Shown: in pieces, positions 1 through 7,332 of the stretch
Numbering within the stretch: position 1 is the first letter of the stretch
Layout of the letters: each line of letters begins with the position of its first letter
IMG/VR virus record: IMGVR_UViG_3300028800_000219
Span: 1 to 35,509 of that record
From: a virus
DNA: 35,509 nucleotides
Direction: 5' to 3' (one strand)
Notes under the pieces: model-generated
The model's input: only the letters and a program-made list of their open reading frames with translations
Told to the model about the DNA's origin: nothing
The model's database searches: none
Position numbers and translations under genes: made by a program

Positions 1-84
1 AAGGATCGACGGGTCCGTAGCTGCCGCGAACGCGTGAAACACCGAAAGGAAAAAGAACGCTGCGACGAGAAAAGCCAGGCGCAT
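1..84 (-). CDS. Partial exported protein with signal peptide
   Basis: The N-terminus of a minus-strand gene runs off the left edge of the window. The visible part reads MRLAFLVAAFFF followed by LSVFHAFAAATDPSIL: a basic residue, a long hydrophobic core and an AFA-A type cleavage site, so a Sec signal peptide. I chose ATG 84 because GGAG lies six bases upstream; the in-frame ATG at 96 is possible but has no good ribosome site. It follows three small membrane-protein genes and two spanin-like genes on the same strand, so a lysis or envelope role is an inference. The mature domain is outside the window, and the enzyme or binding function cannot be told. Confidence 0.55.
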   Translation of the reverse strand, partial: MRLAFLVAAFFFLSVFHAFAAATDPSIL

Positions 85-145
85 AACGGACTCCATGTCG
101 TTCCGTTCGGACGATATACCTGTAGCGGTATTGTTGGGATGCCGA

Positions 146-271
146 CTACTTGGGAGGCTGCACGGGAATGACGGCTGGCGAGACGACGGTGGGCGCCGTT
201 GTCGTCGACTGGTGCAGGAACACGCTGGCCATCAGCGCCAGTATACCCACGGCGCCCCCGACGATGCCGAT
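146..271 (-). CDS. Small single-span membrane protein, unusual start
   Basis: The reading frame encodes about 41 residues: a hydrophobic span (IVGGAVGILALMASVFLH) followed by a Ser/Thr/Pro-rich tail ending VIPVQPPK. The frame opens directly after the TAG stop of the preceding 25-residue gene and in the same frame. The first GTG (250) would cut the membrane span to about 12 residues, so I suggest initiation near the ATC at 271 or read-through of the TAG at 278-280. It is one of a run of small membrane proteins and may be holin-like, but it has no recognised family. A short form from GTG 250 is the conservative alternative. Confidence 0.45.
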   Translation of the reverse strand: MGIVGGAVGILALMASVFLHQSTTTAPTVVSPAVIPVQPPK

Positions 272-277
272 GACGGT

Positions 278-355
278 CTACCTAACGAATAGGACGATTA
301 TGACGATCAGGACGATGAAGCCGATCGAAATACCGCCGTACCCGTAGTGTCCCAT
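278..355 (-). CDS. 25-residue membrane peptide
   Basis: A short open frame, MGHYGYGGISIGF then IVLIVIIVLFVR, starts at ATG 355 and ends with TAG. It is a Gly/Tyr-rich head followed by one very hydrophobic helix and a terminal Arg, an architecture seen in tiny bacterial and phage membrane peptides. The ribosome site is weak (GGTG upstream). It lies between two other small membrane-protein frames on the same strand. A role in lysis timing is possible but not shown. The hydrophobicity pattern makes chance less likely, but at this length the call remains tentative. Confidence 0.45.
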   Translation of the reverse strand: MGHYGYGGISIGFIVLIVIIVLFVR

Positions 356-428
356 GTCATTTCACCACAAAACCGAACACCTGCCACCCTAGCCCGTTCC
401 CAGCTTGACTATGAAACCGTATCAGGCG

Positions 429-593
429 TTATTTAACAACGAACCCAAACGTAGCCCAGCCTAGGAGAAAAATAAGGATGATCAGCGGCCATGAGCCCAT
501 GCGCTCGTAGTACGGACCTCCGACGAAGGGGCCGAATCCGTAGAACAGCAGCGCCACGACGAAGATGATCCAGAAAAGCAGACCCTTGTCCAC
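429..593 (-). CDS. Small two-span membrane protein (holin-like)
   Basis: 54 residues starting at GTG 593, with GGAGG about seven bases upstream inside the end of the previous gene. The sequence shows two hydrophobic segments, LLFWIIFVVALLFYGFG and PLIILIFLLGWATFGFVV, linked by a short polar turn (GGPYYERMGSW). A TTG at 599 overlaps the TGA of the upstream gene (TTGA) but is too close to the ribosome site to be preferred. Size, two helices and position next to spanin-like genes suggest a holin or antiholin; this is inference, since holins are too diverse to assign by sight. Confidence 0.65.
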   Translation of the reverse strand: MDKGLLFWIIFVVALLFYGFGPFVGGPYYERMGSWPLIILIFLLGWATFGFVVK

Positions 594-595
594 GA

Positions 596-949
596 TCAAG
601 CCTCCGGAACGGGCTGGGCCTCGTGGGTCACGTTCACGGTGTCAAGCGTGAGGTCGCTGGCAGGCGGTATCTCGTCACCCACGTCGACGACGAATTCGCA
701 CACTTTCGAGCCGGCTGTGTCGTTGACAGTCAGTGTCACGCCGCTGGCGCTGCGAACCATGGCGTTGGCTATGACCGCCGGGTTGGCGTTGGCGTCCCTG
801 CCGATGAAGACGTTGACCGCGGCCGGATCGCTGGACACGGCCGCAAAAGTATTGCCGGTCAACGGCACTGTCGGTGCTCCCGTCGCGTCCATTTTGGTGC
901 CAATAGTGAACGTATAAACTTTATTGTTGTCAAGTCGATAGTCAGCCAT
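596..949 (-). CDS. Ig-like small structural protein, unknown role
   Basis: 117 residues from ATG 949, preceded by an excellent AGGAGGTGA ribosome site, which rules out the longer upstream frame. No signal peptide or membrane segment. The sequence is rich in beta-forming and small residues, with a stretch like AAVSSDPAAVNVFIGRD and later VTLTVNDTAGSKVCEFVVDV, resembling bacterial Ig-like (Big-type) domains found in phage decoration and tail proteins. It sits between the spanin-like pair and the holin-like genes. It may be a virion surface protein carried in a late operon; I do not recognise a specific family. Confidence 0.7.
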   Translation of the reverse strand: MADYRLDNNKVYTFTIGTKMDATGAPTVPLTGNTFAAVSSDPAAVNVFIGRDANANPAVIANAMVRSASGVTLTVNDTAGSKVCEFVVDVGDEIPPASDLTLDTVNVTHEAQPVPEA

Positions 950-1016
950 GACGTCACCTCCTGATATTCTATGTTCGCAGCTTAAAGCCTGGTTCGCAGA
1001 ACTCTTGCGCCGATGA

Positions 1017-1295
1017 CTACGATAGACCCTCAAGAAGGGCCACGAGCCTGTTCAACTTTGAGCGACAATCGTCCAGGGCAGCCGCCGTGGCTGCCCGCCT
1101 GGCGTCGGTCGCGTTCCCCCACGCGATGTCGGCCTCGAACGTGCGGGGTTTCTTCGGCGGCGGGATTGCCGAAGGAGTCGGCAGGCACGCGCGGAGATAG
1201 CCCGGTATGGCCAGCATCGCCGCGGTCCGTTCGGACGTCGTAACCTGCGGCGAGCACGCCGCCGTCAGGAGCAGAAGGGAAAGCGCGAGCCTCAC
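1017..1295 (-). CDS. Outer-membrane lipoprotein, o-spanin-like (Rz1-type)
   Basis: 92 residues from GTG 1295, whose GTGA overlaps the TGA of the upstream coiled-coil gene. The N-terminus is a lipoprotein signal peptide (MRLALSLLLLTAAC) with Cys as the predicted lipidated residue. The mature part has a Pro-rich stretch (PSAIPPPKKPR) and a C-terminal helix with one Cys. In the Rz/Rz1 family the o-spanin is a short Pro-containing lipoprotein that pairs with a membrane-anchored coiled-coil i-spanin to fuse inner and outer membranes at the last step of lysis. Gene order, size and coupling to the upstream gene match that model. Function is inferred from architecture, not from a sequence match. Confidence 0.65.
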   Translation of the reverse strand: MRLALSLLLLTAACSPQVTTSERTAAMLAIPGYLRACLPTPSAIPPPKKPRTFEADIAWGNATDARRAATAAALDDCRSKLNRLVALLEGLS

Positions 1296-1675
1296 CTGTG
1301 GCCAATGGACGCCTTGCTGGCGGCGTCTATTCCCTGCACCAGGGTCTCGGTACGCGTCAGGCGGTCCCTGTCCGACTGAGCCTGCTGACGCAATGCATCC
1401 ATGCCTCCCTCCAACTGGGAAAGATGACGGTCCATGCCCTGAAGCTGATCCATGCGGGGTCCCTGGTCGATCTTGGCTGAAAGGTTGGCAACCTGCGTAC
1501 TCAACACGCCGATCTGGTCCCGTAGCTGTCCTATGTCCCTGGAGTTCAGCGACCCGGACGTCAGCCAGCCGTTCATCACGCCTACGACGGCCGCCACGGC
1601 GGCGAGAGCGGCCACCCCAGAGAACACGGTGTTCAACCGCGGGCTGTCCAAAGCCTTACCAGCCTGCTCAGACAT
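1292..1675 (-). CDS. Membrane-anchored coiled-coil protein, i-spanin-like
   Basis: 127 residues from ATG 1675, with a GGGGGGTGA ribosome site upstream. Residues about 15-38 form one hydrophobic span (FSGVAALAAVAAVVGVMNGW); the rest is a heptad-like helix (QLRDQIGVLSTQVANLSAKI and following), consistent with a periplasmic coiled coil. This is the topology of an Rz-type i-spanin, and the lipoprotein gene overlaps its stop by four bases. A longer start at ATG 1768 exists and has GGAG nine bases upstream, but it adds a sequence with no obvious merit. It could instead be a holin-associated or phage membrane coiled-coil protein of other function. Confidence 0.65.
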   Translation of the reverse strand: MSEQAGKALDSPRLNTVFSGVAALAAVAAVVGVMNGWLTSGSLNSRDIGQLRDQIGVLSTQVANLSAKIDQGPRMDQLQGMDRHLSQLEGGMDALRQQAQSDRDRLTRTETLVQGIDAASKASIGHR

Positions 1676-1809
1676 GTAGGTCACCCCCCATCTTTTCGTA
1701 GGCGTTGCCCAGGGTGAACGAAAAATTACCGGACTTTTCACGATCGGGACCGGGGTGATAACGTGCATCGGACCTAACTCCGTTTTTTGTTGACCGGCTT
1801 TGACCTAGG
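1676..1809. other. Unresolved short stretch with a coding-like frame
   Basis: On the minus strand this gap holds an open frame with protein-like composition (HPGPDREKSGNFSFTLGN, then AYEKMGGDLHV) whose TGA overlaps the ATG of the next gene, typical of a translationally coupled operon. I find no ATG, GTG or TTG that starts it cleanly: the first is at 1928, deep inside another frame. It may be an unusual start, a decayed gene, or chance. Confidence 0.3.
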
Positions 1810-1956
1810 TCACAGCGCGGCCGAGCAAAACTCGTCAGTGTCGTCACGCCCGTCGATGTCCGTTTCGTCGAAGGGTATCCTCGGTGCTCCGGTGCCGTGC
1901 AGCGGCATCGGAGCATTCGAAACGGCATCGTAGACGGTTCGATGGCAAACGTTCAT
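1810..1956 (-). CDS. Small hypothetical acidic protein
   Basis: 48 residues from ATG 1956 to TGA 1810 (MNVCHRTVYDAVSNAPMPL at the start; acidic run DETDIDGRDDTDEF near the end). Codon use resembles its neighbours, but there is no strong ribosome site. It would be the first minus-strand gene after the divergent junction with the plus-strand gene at 2021. Function unknown; it could be a chance frame. Confidence 0.4.
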   Translation of the reverse strand: MNVCHRTVYDAVSNAPMPLHGTGAPRIPFDETDIDGRDDTDEFCSAAL

Positions 1957-2020
1957 GCCGGTAGGTATGATGCACCGTTCCCCATGACGCGAATAATCAC
2001 GACCGCGATAGCCTGCGGCC

Positions 2021-3877
2021 ATGGCCATACCTGCCTGGTTTTGGCCGCCGTCCGGCGCGGCGGCGCGCGGCGTGTCGCTCGTGCCATATGGTTCGGGTCT
2101 TGCAGCCGTGCCGGACTGGAGGACGCCGACCGTGTGGCTGTTCTCGGTGCCATCCAGCCGTTTTCTTGGCGGTTTGGTCCTGCCGTCGGGCGGCGTATAC
2201 GCCACCGGCACGCCCGGGCTGGCTATGGCGTCTCCTGACACGACATCGGGCATGTGGACCGTCAGATACGACGGCTCGTGGTGGCACATGAACGCGTCCG
2301 GCGCCCTGTTCGTGCCGGGCGGCGTGTCCGGCAACATCCCGTTTGGATCCAGCGGCGCACTCCTGTCCTCCGGCGTGCTGCCAAGCGGTCAGGTCTACGT
2401 CGGGTGCGCGACGCCCAACGGCTCCGCTTTTTTCCTGGCGGCCACCGGCACTGTGCTGACGTCCGGCGGCACAGTGCGCGGAACATGGCCGAGCGCGCCG
2501 GCATTAGGGTTCGCGTCGTCCGGCACGACGCTCGCGACGCTGCTGCCGAGTTCCGGCGTAGTCGGGCTCATGGTCGCCAATACCGGCGTGTCAGGGCAGA
2601 TAGCGCTGCCCGCAGCGATCACGACGCCCTCGTGCGTCACGATGTCCTCCGGCAGTCTGGCTATAGCAGGCTGGCAGACCGCGCCGGCGCTTCCATCCGG
2701 AGCCGCGGCGGCCGCGCTAAACCCGCAGGACGCGGACACCATGGCCGCCGTTGGATCAGGCTACGCCCTCATTTTCAGGGCGTCTCCCTCCACCGCCGTA
2801 TCAGGCGAAAACTGGTCGCAGGCGTCCGTGCTTACCGGACTTGCCAACGCCGCAAAAATGGCATGGCGACCGGATGGTACGCAGGTGCTTGCCAGCAGCA
2901 ACGCCTCCGGCATCGTACAGGTATTGGGCTACTCGGCTGGACTATTGTCGCTGGCGCAGAACCTTAGCGTGGTTGGGGCCGGACCGCTCATGGTGGCCGG
3001 CACATCAAGTGATGCCCTTGTTGTCCAAGCGGGAGTTTCTCAGCTTGCGGTCCTTACTTTTGCGACGGGCGCGTGGTCACTGAGCACTCACGTGACAGGA
3101 TTTCCTGGCATAAATTCGGTGGCAGCGTTCGGCCCTAGCGGGGCAGTCGCCACCTGGACGTCAGGCATAACGTTCATCAACCTGACGTCGGCAGGATGGG
3201 TCACGGGCCCGTCGGCCGCGACAAGCTTCGCACCTACGTTCCTGGCTGTCGACCAGTTCCTGCAGGTTTACGTCGCGTCCAGCGGCGTGCTGAACGTGTT
3301 CTCCGGTACCGTCCTGACAGGATCTGGAACACTACCGGGATTGTTCTCTGGCGGCATTGCCGTGCAGGATGGTCGCGTCGTGCTGGCAACTCCCCAGACG
3401 CTATACGTGTATGGCGAATCGGCGCCAGGCGCATGGACACAGCAGTATTCCGCCTTGCTTCCATCGACCTTCAACGCGTCCCTCAAGCTTGGCCAGTCCC
3501 TCACCACGTTATTCGTTATGACGACAGGCGCGGTCGGCACGCTTCTGTATGGGTTCTCTGGCACGCCGTATGTGCTGACGCAGGTCACGTCCGGCGCAGC
3601 CGCACAGTGGAATGGTTCCTCTTGGACGACGACCGCTCTCGGCATCGGGCACAACCCGTCTTGCTGCACGTTTGACGCATCCGGCAACCTGCAGGTGGCC
3701 ACCGTGCAGAACACCCTGTGGTCGATAACCTCGGGCGGCGTCGGCACTTCAGGAATAATTGCGCAATACTCCGGACAGGACCAGACTGTACCGATGGGGC
3801 CGTCGGCGGTCCTGGCTTCCAGCGGAGGGCTCTACGTGGCAACAAGCATGGCGGGCGTACTGGTTCGGGCGGCCTGA
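2021..3877 (+). CDS. Ser/Gly-rich propeller-like virion protein
   Basis: 618 residues from ATG 2021. Composition is dominated by Ser, Gly, Ala, Val and Thr with many SSG and SG turns, and short units such as DASGNLQVATVQNTLWSI and DGRVVLATPQTLYVYG recur along the chain, as in blades of beta-propeller or other repeated beta-sheet proteins. There is no signal peptide or membrane segment. It is the first gene of the plus-strand baseplate cluster, 4 bp from the next gene, so I infer a baseplate-associated or fibre-like structural role. I do not recognise a named family. The ribosome site is weak; the next in-frame ATGs lie far inside. Confidence 0.65.
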   Translation: MAIPAWFWPPSGAAARGVSLVPYGSGLAAVPDWRTPTVWLFSVPSSRFLGGLVLPSGGVYATGTPGLAMASPDTTSGMWTVRYDGSWWHMNASGALFVPGGVSGNIPFGSSGALLSSGVLPSGQVYVGCATPNGSAFFLAATGTVLTSGGTVRGTWPSAPALGFASSGTTLATLLPSSGVVGLMVANTGVSGQIALPAAITTPSCVTMSSGSLAIAGWQTAPALPSGAAAAALNPQDADTMAAVGSGYALIFRASPSTAVSGENWSQASVLTGLANAAKMAWRPDGTQVLASSNASGIVQVLGYSAGLLSLAQNLSVVGAGPLMVAGTSSDALVVQAGVSQLAVLTFATGAWSLSTHVTGFPGINSVAAFGPSGAVATWTSGITFINLTSAGWVTGPSAATSFAPTFLAVDQFLQVYVASSGVLNVFSGTVLTGSGTLPGLFSGGIAVQDGRVVLATPQTLYVYGESAPGAWTQQYSALLPSTFNASLKLGQSLTTLFVMTTGAVGTLLYGFSGTPYVLTQVTSGAAAQWNGSSWTTTALGIGHNPSCCTFDASGNLQVATVQNTLWSITSGGVGTSGIIAQYSGQDQTVPMGPSAVLASSGGLYVATSMAGVLVRAA

Positions 3878-3881
3878 AGTC

Positions 3882-4550
3882 ATGCCACAGATGTTCCGCA
3901 ACAAGGATGTCGGCCAGTACCAGCCCGCCCTGTATCAGCTTTCCATCCGCGCGCCAGGCGAATTCTTCGCGGAACTCGCAACGTATACATTTCCTCTGAC
4001 GCCCTCCGCGCTGCGCACGGATCGCAGTTCCCTGTCCACCTTCACTGACACGCAGGGCAATCCGTCGTCACAGGGCGTCAACCGGATCATGGATACGTAC
4101 GGCTTGGCACCGCCCGTGTTCACGATAGAGGGGACGACCGGCTGGGACCGTCACTCGACCGACGGCTACATCCTGACCGGCCTGCAGTCGATCCAACTGC
4201 TGCAACAGTTCCTGGCGCGATACGCGGAACTCAATCAGATCCAGCGGCAGTCCGGAAATCCGTATCTGTACGCGCTGGAGTTCTACGACTACTTCAACGA
4301 GCAATTCTGGCAGATCGAACCGGTCGGTCCGCAAGGCATACGGCAGAGCGCGGACCGCACCAAGCTCGTCTATTATCGTTTTCGCTGGGCGGCGATCCAG
4401 CCGGTCGGCGTGCCCATTCTGGGCACCATCGACGCGCTGGCCACGACGATATCGACGCCAGCGGCGACGGCGGCCGTGGCCGCGGCGCGCACGTTGGGTG
4501 CCATGCTCGTCGCATATGGCCCAACCGGTTTGGCTGCATCGATACCGTAG
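3882..4550 (+). CDS. Putative baseplate structural protein
   Basis: 222 residues from ATG 3882, four bases after the previous stop; the open frame extends further upstream but overlaps the preceding gene, so the internal Met is preferred. The middle reads VFTIEGTTGWDRHSTDGYIL, then an amphipathic helical part (QSIQLLQQFLARYAELNQIQ) and a Tyr/Phe/Trp-rich segment (FYDYFNEQFWQIEPVGPQGI). The C-terminus is Ala-rich. Position between the propeller-like gene and the gp25-like gene supports a baseplate or tail-end role; the family is not recognised. It ends with TAG at 4548-4550, and the next gene continues in the same frame (see finding). Confidence 0.65.
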   Translation: MPQMFRNKDVGQYQPALYQLSIRAPGEFFAELATYTFPLTPSALRTDRSSLSTFTDTQGNPSSQGVNRIMDTYGLAPPVFTIEGTTGWDRHSTDGYILTGLQSIQLLQQFLARYAELNQIQRQSGNPYLYALEFYDYFNEQFWQIEPVGPQGIRQSADRTKLVYYRFRWAAIQPVGVPILGTIDALATTISTPAATAAVAAARTLGAMLVAYGPTGLAASIP

Positions 4551-4592
4551 GAGAGCGACATCGAACTTCCGTTCACGGGCTATCCGGGACAG

Positions 4593-6113
4593 GTGTGGGC
4601 CACGTGCTGGCAGAGCATGACGTGGCTGTCGAACGTGCTCGCCTCCGGCACCACGAGCGTGTTCGCGATAGATGATCCCGTGGAGACCGTCTTCACCACC
4701 CTGGTGAATAGCGTGTCCGCCGTGGACGCGTGGCAGGCAGGAACCCTGCTGTCGCTCGAGGCTCAGGCGCTCAAGTCCCTGCAGAACTTCCTGGCGCTAC
4801 AGCCGTTCCCCCTGGTCCCGTCGTACTTCGACGTCGTCACGCAGGCGTATTTTGACACGCGCGTGGCGTCGGTGGCGGCTGCCGCCAGCGGCATATCGAC
4901 GCTGCCCGTTGCCGTCAATCCAATCCAGGCGGCCACGCTTCTGGCGCAGGGATCGCCCGCCGTGCCCGATCCCGGTTACGTCGAATGGTGCATGACGTTC
5001 CAGGGCGAAACTCCGCCGGTCGGCGCCGAACTTCCGGCCGCCGCCGCGACGGCAGCACAGTCGTGGCTCAACATAACCAACGCGGTGGCCGTACTGCAGG
5101 GCAGCGCCTTGACACAGATATACGACACGGCGGCAAGGCAATATCGGTGCTCGACCGTCGTCGCGAACACCATCGCCAACCTTAAATCCGGCGGGTTCGG
5201 CTGGACCCCCATATTCGCCACCGGTGAACCCTGGCAGACGGACGGCGCTGGCAACATCATCCTTGATGGTTCCGGAAACCCCATCCCGACCAGCGGCAAT
5301 ACGATAAGGCCTTTGCCGTGGAACTGGGCGGTGGCGCTTCCGACGATACTGCTGGACGCGTCGTCGCTCGCCTCCAATCCGGCGCTGCTGGTCAACCAGC
5401 AGTGCGCCGCGATACGCTATGCCCTGGTGCAGCAGATACTGTCGCTCGCCAAGCTTCTGCTGGCTCTGCGCATCCACAACATCGTGCAGCCGACGACTGC
5501 CACGCTACGCAACGGCGAGTCCCTGGCGGACCTGGCGGCGCGCACCAGCGGAAATTTTGAAAACTGGCCCGCTCTCGCTGCGCTCAACAGGATAGGACCT
5601 CCATATCCAGGCCCGACGAACAGGGCGGTAGCGTTGTCCGGACGCCAGTTGTTCACGTCGAACGGCGTAGCGACGCCCGGCGTGGAACCGGACCCGAACG
5701 ACAGTGGCGCCACATACGCGTCCAACGTGCTCGGCGTCGACTGGGACTGGGGGCCCATCAACGGACCGTCGCCGACGTGGACTGGCGACATAGTGACGAT
5801 CAACGGCTACGCCAACCTGGCGCGGTCGATCGGCCGCCGTCTGCAAACGCCGCTCGGCTCGCTGATCTATCATTCCGCCTACGGTTCCAGAATTCCGCCG
5901 GAGGTGGGCTCCGTGCAGTCTGCAGACGAGGCGGCACGACTGCGGGAATACGGCAATTCCGCGGTGCGCGCCGATCCCCGCACAGGATCCATTCTGCTGT
6001 CCGAGGCGACGACACAACCAGGTTCCCTGGCGACATACCGCGTCGTCATCAGCCCCATAGGCCCCGGGGCAATACCGGTCGAGGTCAACGCCACGATCGG
6101 CGCTACGCCGTAA
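4593..6113 (+). CDS. LysM plus gp25/W-like baseplate wedge protein
   Basis: 506 residues from GTG 4593. Domains in order: a helical N-terminal part; a middle part around the sequence LDGSGNPIPTSGNTIRPLPW; a LysM-like module at about residues 303-335 (TLRNGESLADLAARTSGNF ... WPALAALN); and a C-terminal gp25/W-like domain at about 375-490 (WTGDIVTINGYANLARSIGR, LQTPLGSLIYHSAYGS, ending in an RVVISPIG strand). gp25 of T4 and W of P2 are baseplate wedge proteins that start sheath assembly. The frame stays open upstream to TAG 4548, and a better ribosome site (TAGGAGAG) precedes an ATC at 4560, so the protein may begin about 11 residues earlier. It overlaps the convergent HNH gene by 11 bp. Confidence 0.8.
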   Translation: MWATCWQSMTWLSNVLASGTTSVFAIDDPVETVFTTLVNSVSAVDAWQAGTLLSLEAQALKSLQNFLALQPFPLVPSYFDVVTQAYFDTRVASVAAAASGISTLPVAVNPIQAATLLAQGSPAVPDPGYVEWCMTFQGETPPVGAELPAAAATAAQSWLNITNAVAVLQGSALTQIYDTAARQYRCSTVVANTIANLKSGGFGWTPIFATGEPWQTDGAGNIILDGSGNPIPTSGNTIRPLPWNWAVALPTILLDASSLASNPALLVNQQCAAIRYALVQQILSLAKLLLALRIHNIVQPTTATLRNGESLADLAARTSGNFENWPALAALNRIGPPYPGPTNRAVALSGRQLFTSNGVATPGVEPDPNDSGATYASNVLGVDWDWGPINGPSPTWTGDIVTINGYANLARSIGRRLQTPLGSLIYHSAYGSRIPPEVGSVQSADEAARLREYGNSAVRADPRTGSILLSEATTQPGSLATYRVVISPIGPGAIPVEVNATIGATP

Positions 6114-6693
6114 GCTCCGACGACCAATACAGCCACGACCGAAAGTCATCACGGATCTGAGGGTCCAGGAACCGCAGGCCGGCACGCAGCAGTTCGGCCG
6201 TTGTTGGCTGCCGCGGCGGTTTCAACGGCCGCATGCCGCCTCCCTTCTTCCCAGACCATTCAGCCGGATGATCGCGCTTCCGCTTGTTGCAATCGACGCA
6301 GGCGGACAGGATGTTGCTCCATTCCGTCTTGCCTCCGGCGGCGCGTGGAATCACATGGTCAAACGTCAGATCCTTCGATTCAAATTCCTCACCGCAGTAC
6401 TGACAGCGGTAACCGTCGCGCAGCAGGATCGACCGACGGCAGAACTTCGGCTGAGCCGAGATCGGCGCATAGGTGCGCAGCGCGATCACCTTCGGAATCG
6501 GCAACTTTATCGACGGTGAATGGAAGAACGCGTCGTCCCACGTCTCGACCACGGCAGCGCGATCGCGCCACACCGTCGATACGGCATCCTCGGCCGACAC
6601 GACAGAAAGCGGCCATGTCGAAAGAGGACGATAATCGGCGTTCAGGACAAGCGTGCGGTACGATCTTCGCTCGCGGACGGTAGCAGCGATCAT
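6103..6693 (-). CDS. HNH endonuclease
   Basis: 196 residues from ATG 6693, with GAGGG upstream. It contains an HNH nuclease core: CQYCG ... LTFDHVIPRAAGGKTEWSNI ... ACVDCNKRK. The two CxxC pairs bind structural zinc, and the DH pair with the downstream Asn supplies the catalytic metal site. The N-terminal part (TLVLNADYRPLSTWPLS) is typical of a widespread stand-alone HNH family in phages and bacteria. It sits at the downstream end of the tRNA array, only 14 bp from the last tRNA, and its 3' end overlaps the convergent baseplate gene. Likely a homing-type nuclease that moved together with the tRNA block; a packaging or defence role cannot be excluded. Confidence 0.9.
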   Translation of the reverse strand: MIAATVRERRSYRTLVLNADYRPLSTWPLSVVSAEDAVSTVWRDRAAVVETWDDAFFHSPSIKLPIPKVIALRTYAPISAQPKFCRRSILLRDGYRCQYCGEEFESKDLTFDHVIPRAAGGKTEWSNILSACVDCNKRKRDHPAEWSGKKGGGMRPLKPPRQPTTAELLRAGLRFLDPQIRDDFRSWLYWSSELTA

Positions 6694-6707
6694 GACACCC
6701 TCTATGT

Positions 6708-6782
6708 TGGAGCTCCTGCGAGGAATTGAACCCCGGTCTCGCCGGTACGAACGGCGCGCAATGGCCACTATACGACAAGAGC
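6708..6782 (-). tRNA. tRNA-Thr (CGT)
   Basis: Acceptor GCTCTTG pairs with CAGGAGC; anticodon stem CGCCG/CGGCG closes the loop TTCGTAC (anticodon CGT, reads ACG). T arm CGGGG-TTCAATT-CCTCG. Discriminator T, encoded CCA. Last gene of the array, just upstream of the HNH gene. Confidence 0.9.
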
Positions 6783-6783
6783 A

Positions 6784-6862
6784 TGGAGGACCACCTGGGA
6801 ATCGAACCCAGCAGGAAACGGGTTAAGAAGCCGTCGCACACACCAGTGAGTGCATGTGGTCC
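6784..6862 (-). tRNA. tRNA-Lys (CTT)
   Basis: Acceptor GGACCAC/GTGGTCC; loop TTCTTAA gives anticodon CTT (AAG). One C-C mismatch closes the anticodon stem. Encoded CCA with discriminator T. A second Lys tRNA (TTT) lies at 7728. Confidence 0.9.
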
Positions 6863-6865
6863 ATT

Positions 6866-6942
6866 TGGTACGCGACCTCGGATTCGAACCGAGAAAACTC
6901 CCCGTCTTGAGCGGGGCGACTTTACCATTTGCCCAGTCGCGC
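6866..6942 (-). tRNA. tRNA with Leu anticodon CAA, short variable loop
   Basis: Acceptor GCGCGAC/GTCGCGT (G1-U72 wobble), anticodon stem CCCCG/CGGGG, loop CTCAAGA, anticodon CAA (UUG), A73, encoded CCA. The variable region is only AGTTTT, whereas bacterial tRNA-Leu normally has a long variable arm. The body is nearly the same as that of the CAG tRNA at 8348, so the two probably arose by duplication. Isotype by anticodon only. Confidence 0.85.
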
Positions 6943-6945
6943 GTC

Positions 6946-7018
6946 TGGCGCTCTCGGGGCGAGTCGAACGCCCATCCCGCCGGTTCGGAGCCGGTGGTGC
7001 TGATCCGCAGCCGAGAGC
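6946..7018 (-). tRNA. tRNA-Arg (CCG)
   Basis: Acceptor GCTCTCG/CGAGAGC; loop CTCCGAA gives anticodon CCG (CGG). Discriminator G, encoded CCA. One of four Arg tRNAs in the array. Confidence 0.9.
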
Positions 7019-7021
7019 ATC

Positions 7022-7092
7022 TGGTGGCCCATGCAGGAATCGAACCCGCCGTCCTTGGCTTAGAACGCCTAGCCTGTCCCAGCAGATGGGCC
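7022..7092 (-). tRNA. tRNA-Arg (TCT)
   Basis: Acceptor GGCCCAT/ATGGGCC; loop GTTCTAA gives anticodon TCT (AGA). The anticodon stem has one mismatch. A73 and encoded CCA. Short, 71 nt. Confidence 0.85.
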
Positions 7093-7096
7093 GATA

Positions 7097-7169
7097 TGGC
7101 GCCCCGCCGCCGAGTCGAACGGCGCGTTCCGGTTTCGTAGACCAGACTCCGAATTCCGTCGGGCGGGGC
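7097..7169 (-). tRNA. tRNA-Arg (ACG)
   Basis: Acceptor GCCCCGC/GCGGGGC; anticodon stem CTGGT/ACCGG around loop CTACGAA; anticodon ACG, presumably deaminated to ICG to read CGU/CGC/CGA. Discriminator G, encoded CCA. Confidence 0.9.
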
Positions 7170-7173
7170 AAGC

Positions 7174-7248
7174 TGGTGCCGCGTACGGGTATCGAACCCG
7201 TCTCACCGCTTTGAAAGAGCGGCCGCCTCACCTGAAGCGTAACGCGGC
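7174..7248 (-). tRNA. tRNA-Glu (TTC)
   Basis: Acceptor GCCGCGT/ACGCGGC; stem CCGCT/AGCGG around loop CTTTCAA; anticodon TTC (GAA/GAG). A73, encoded CCA. A second Glu tRNA (CTC) lies at 8590. Confidence 0.92.
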
Positions 7249-7252
7249 GAAC

Positions 7253-7328
7253 TGGTGGAGCTTGTGGGACTCGAACCCACGGTCTCCTGCATGCCGAGCA
7301 GGTGATCTTGCCACTGATCTAAAGCCCC
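7253..7328 (-). tRNA. tRNA-Ala (GGC), C33 variant
   Basis: Acceptor GGGGCTT/AAGCTCC with the G3-U70 pair that marks Ala. Perfect stem CCTGC/GCAGG around loop TCGGCAT: anticodon GGC (GCC). Position 33 is C, not the near-invariant U. A73, encoded CCA. Confidence 0.92.
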
Positions 7329-7332
7329 GAGA

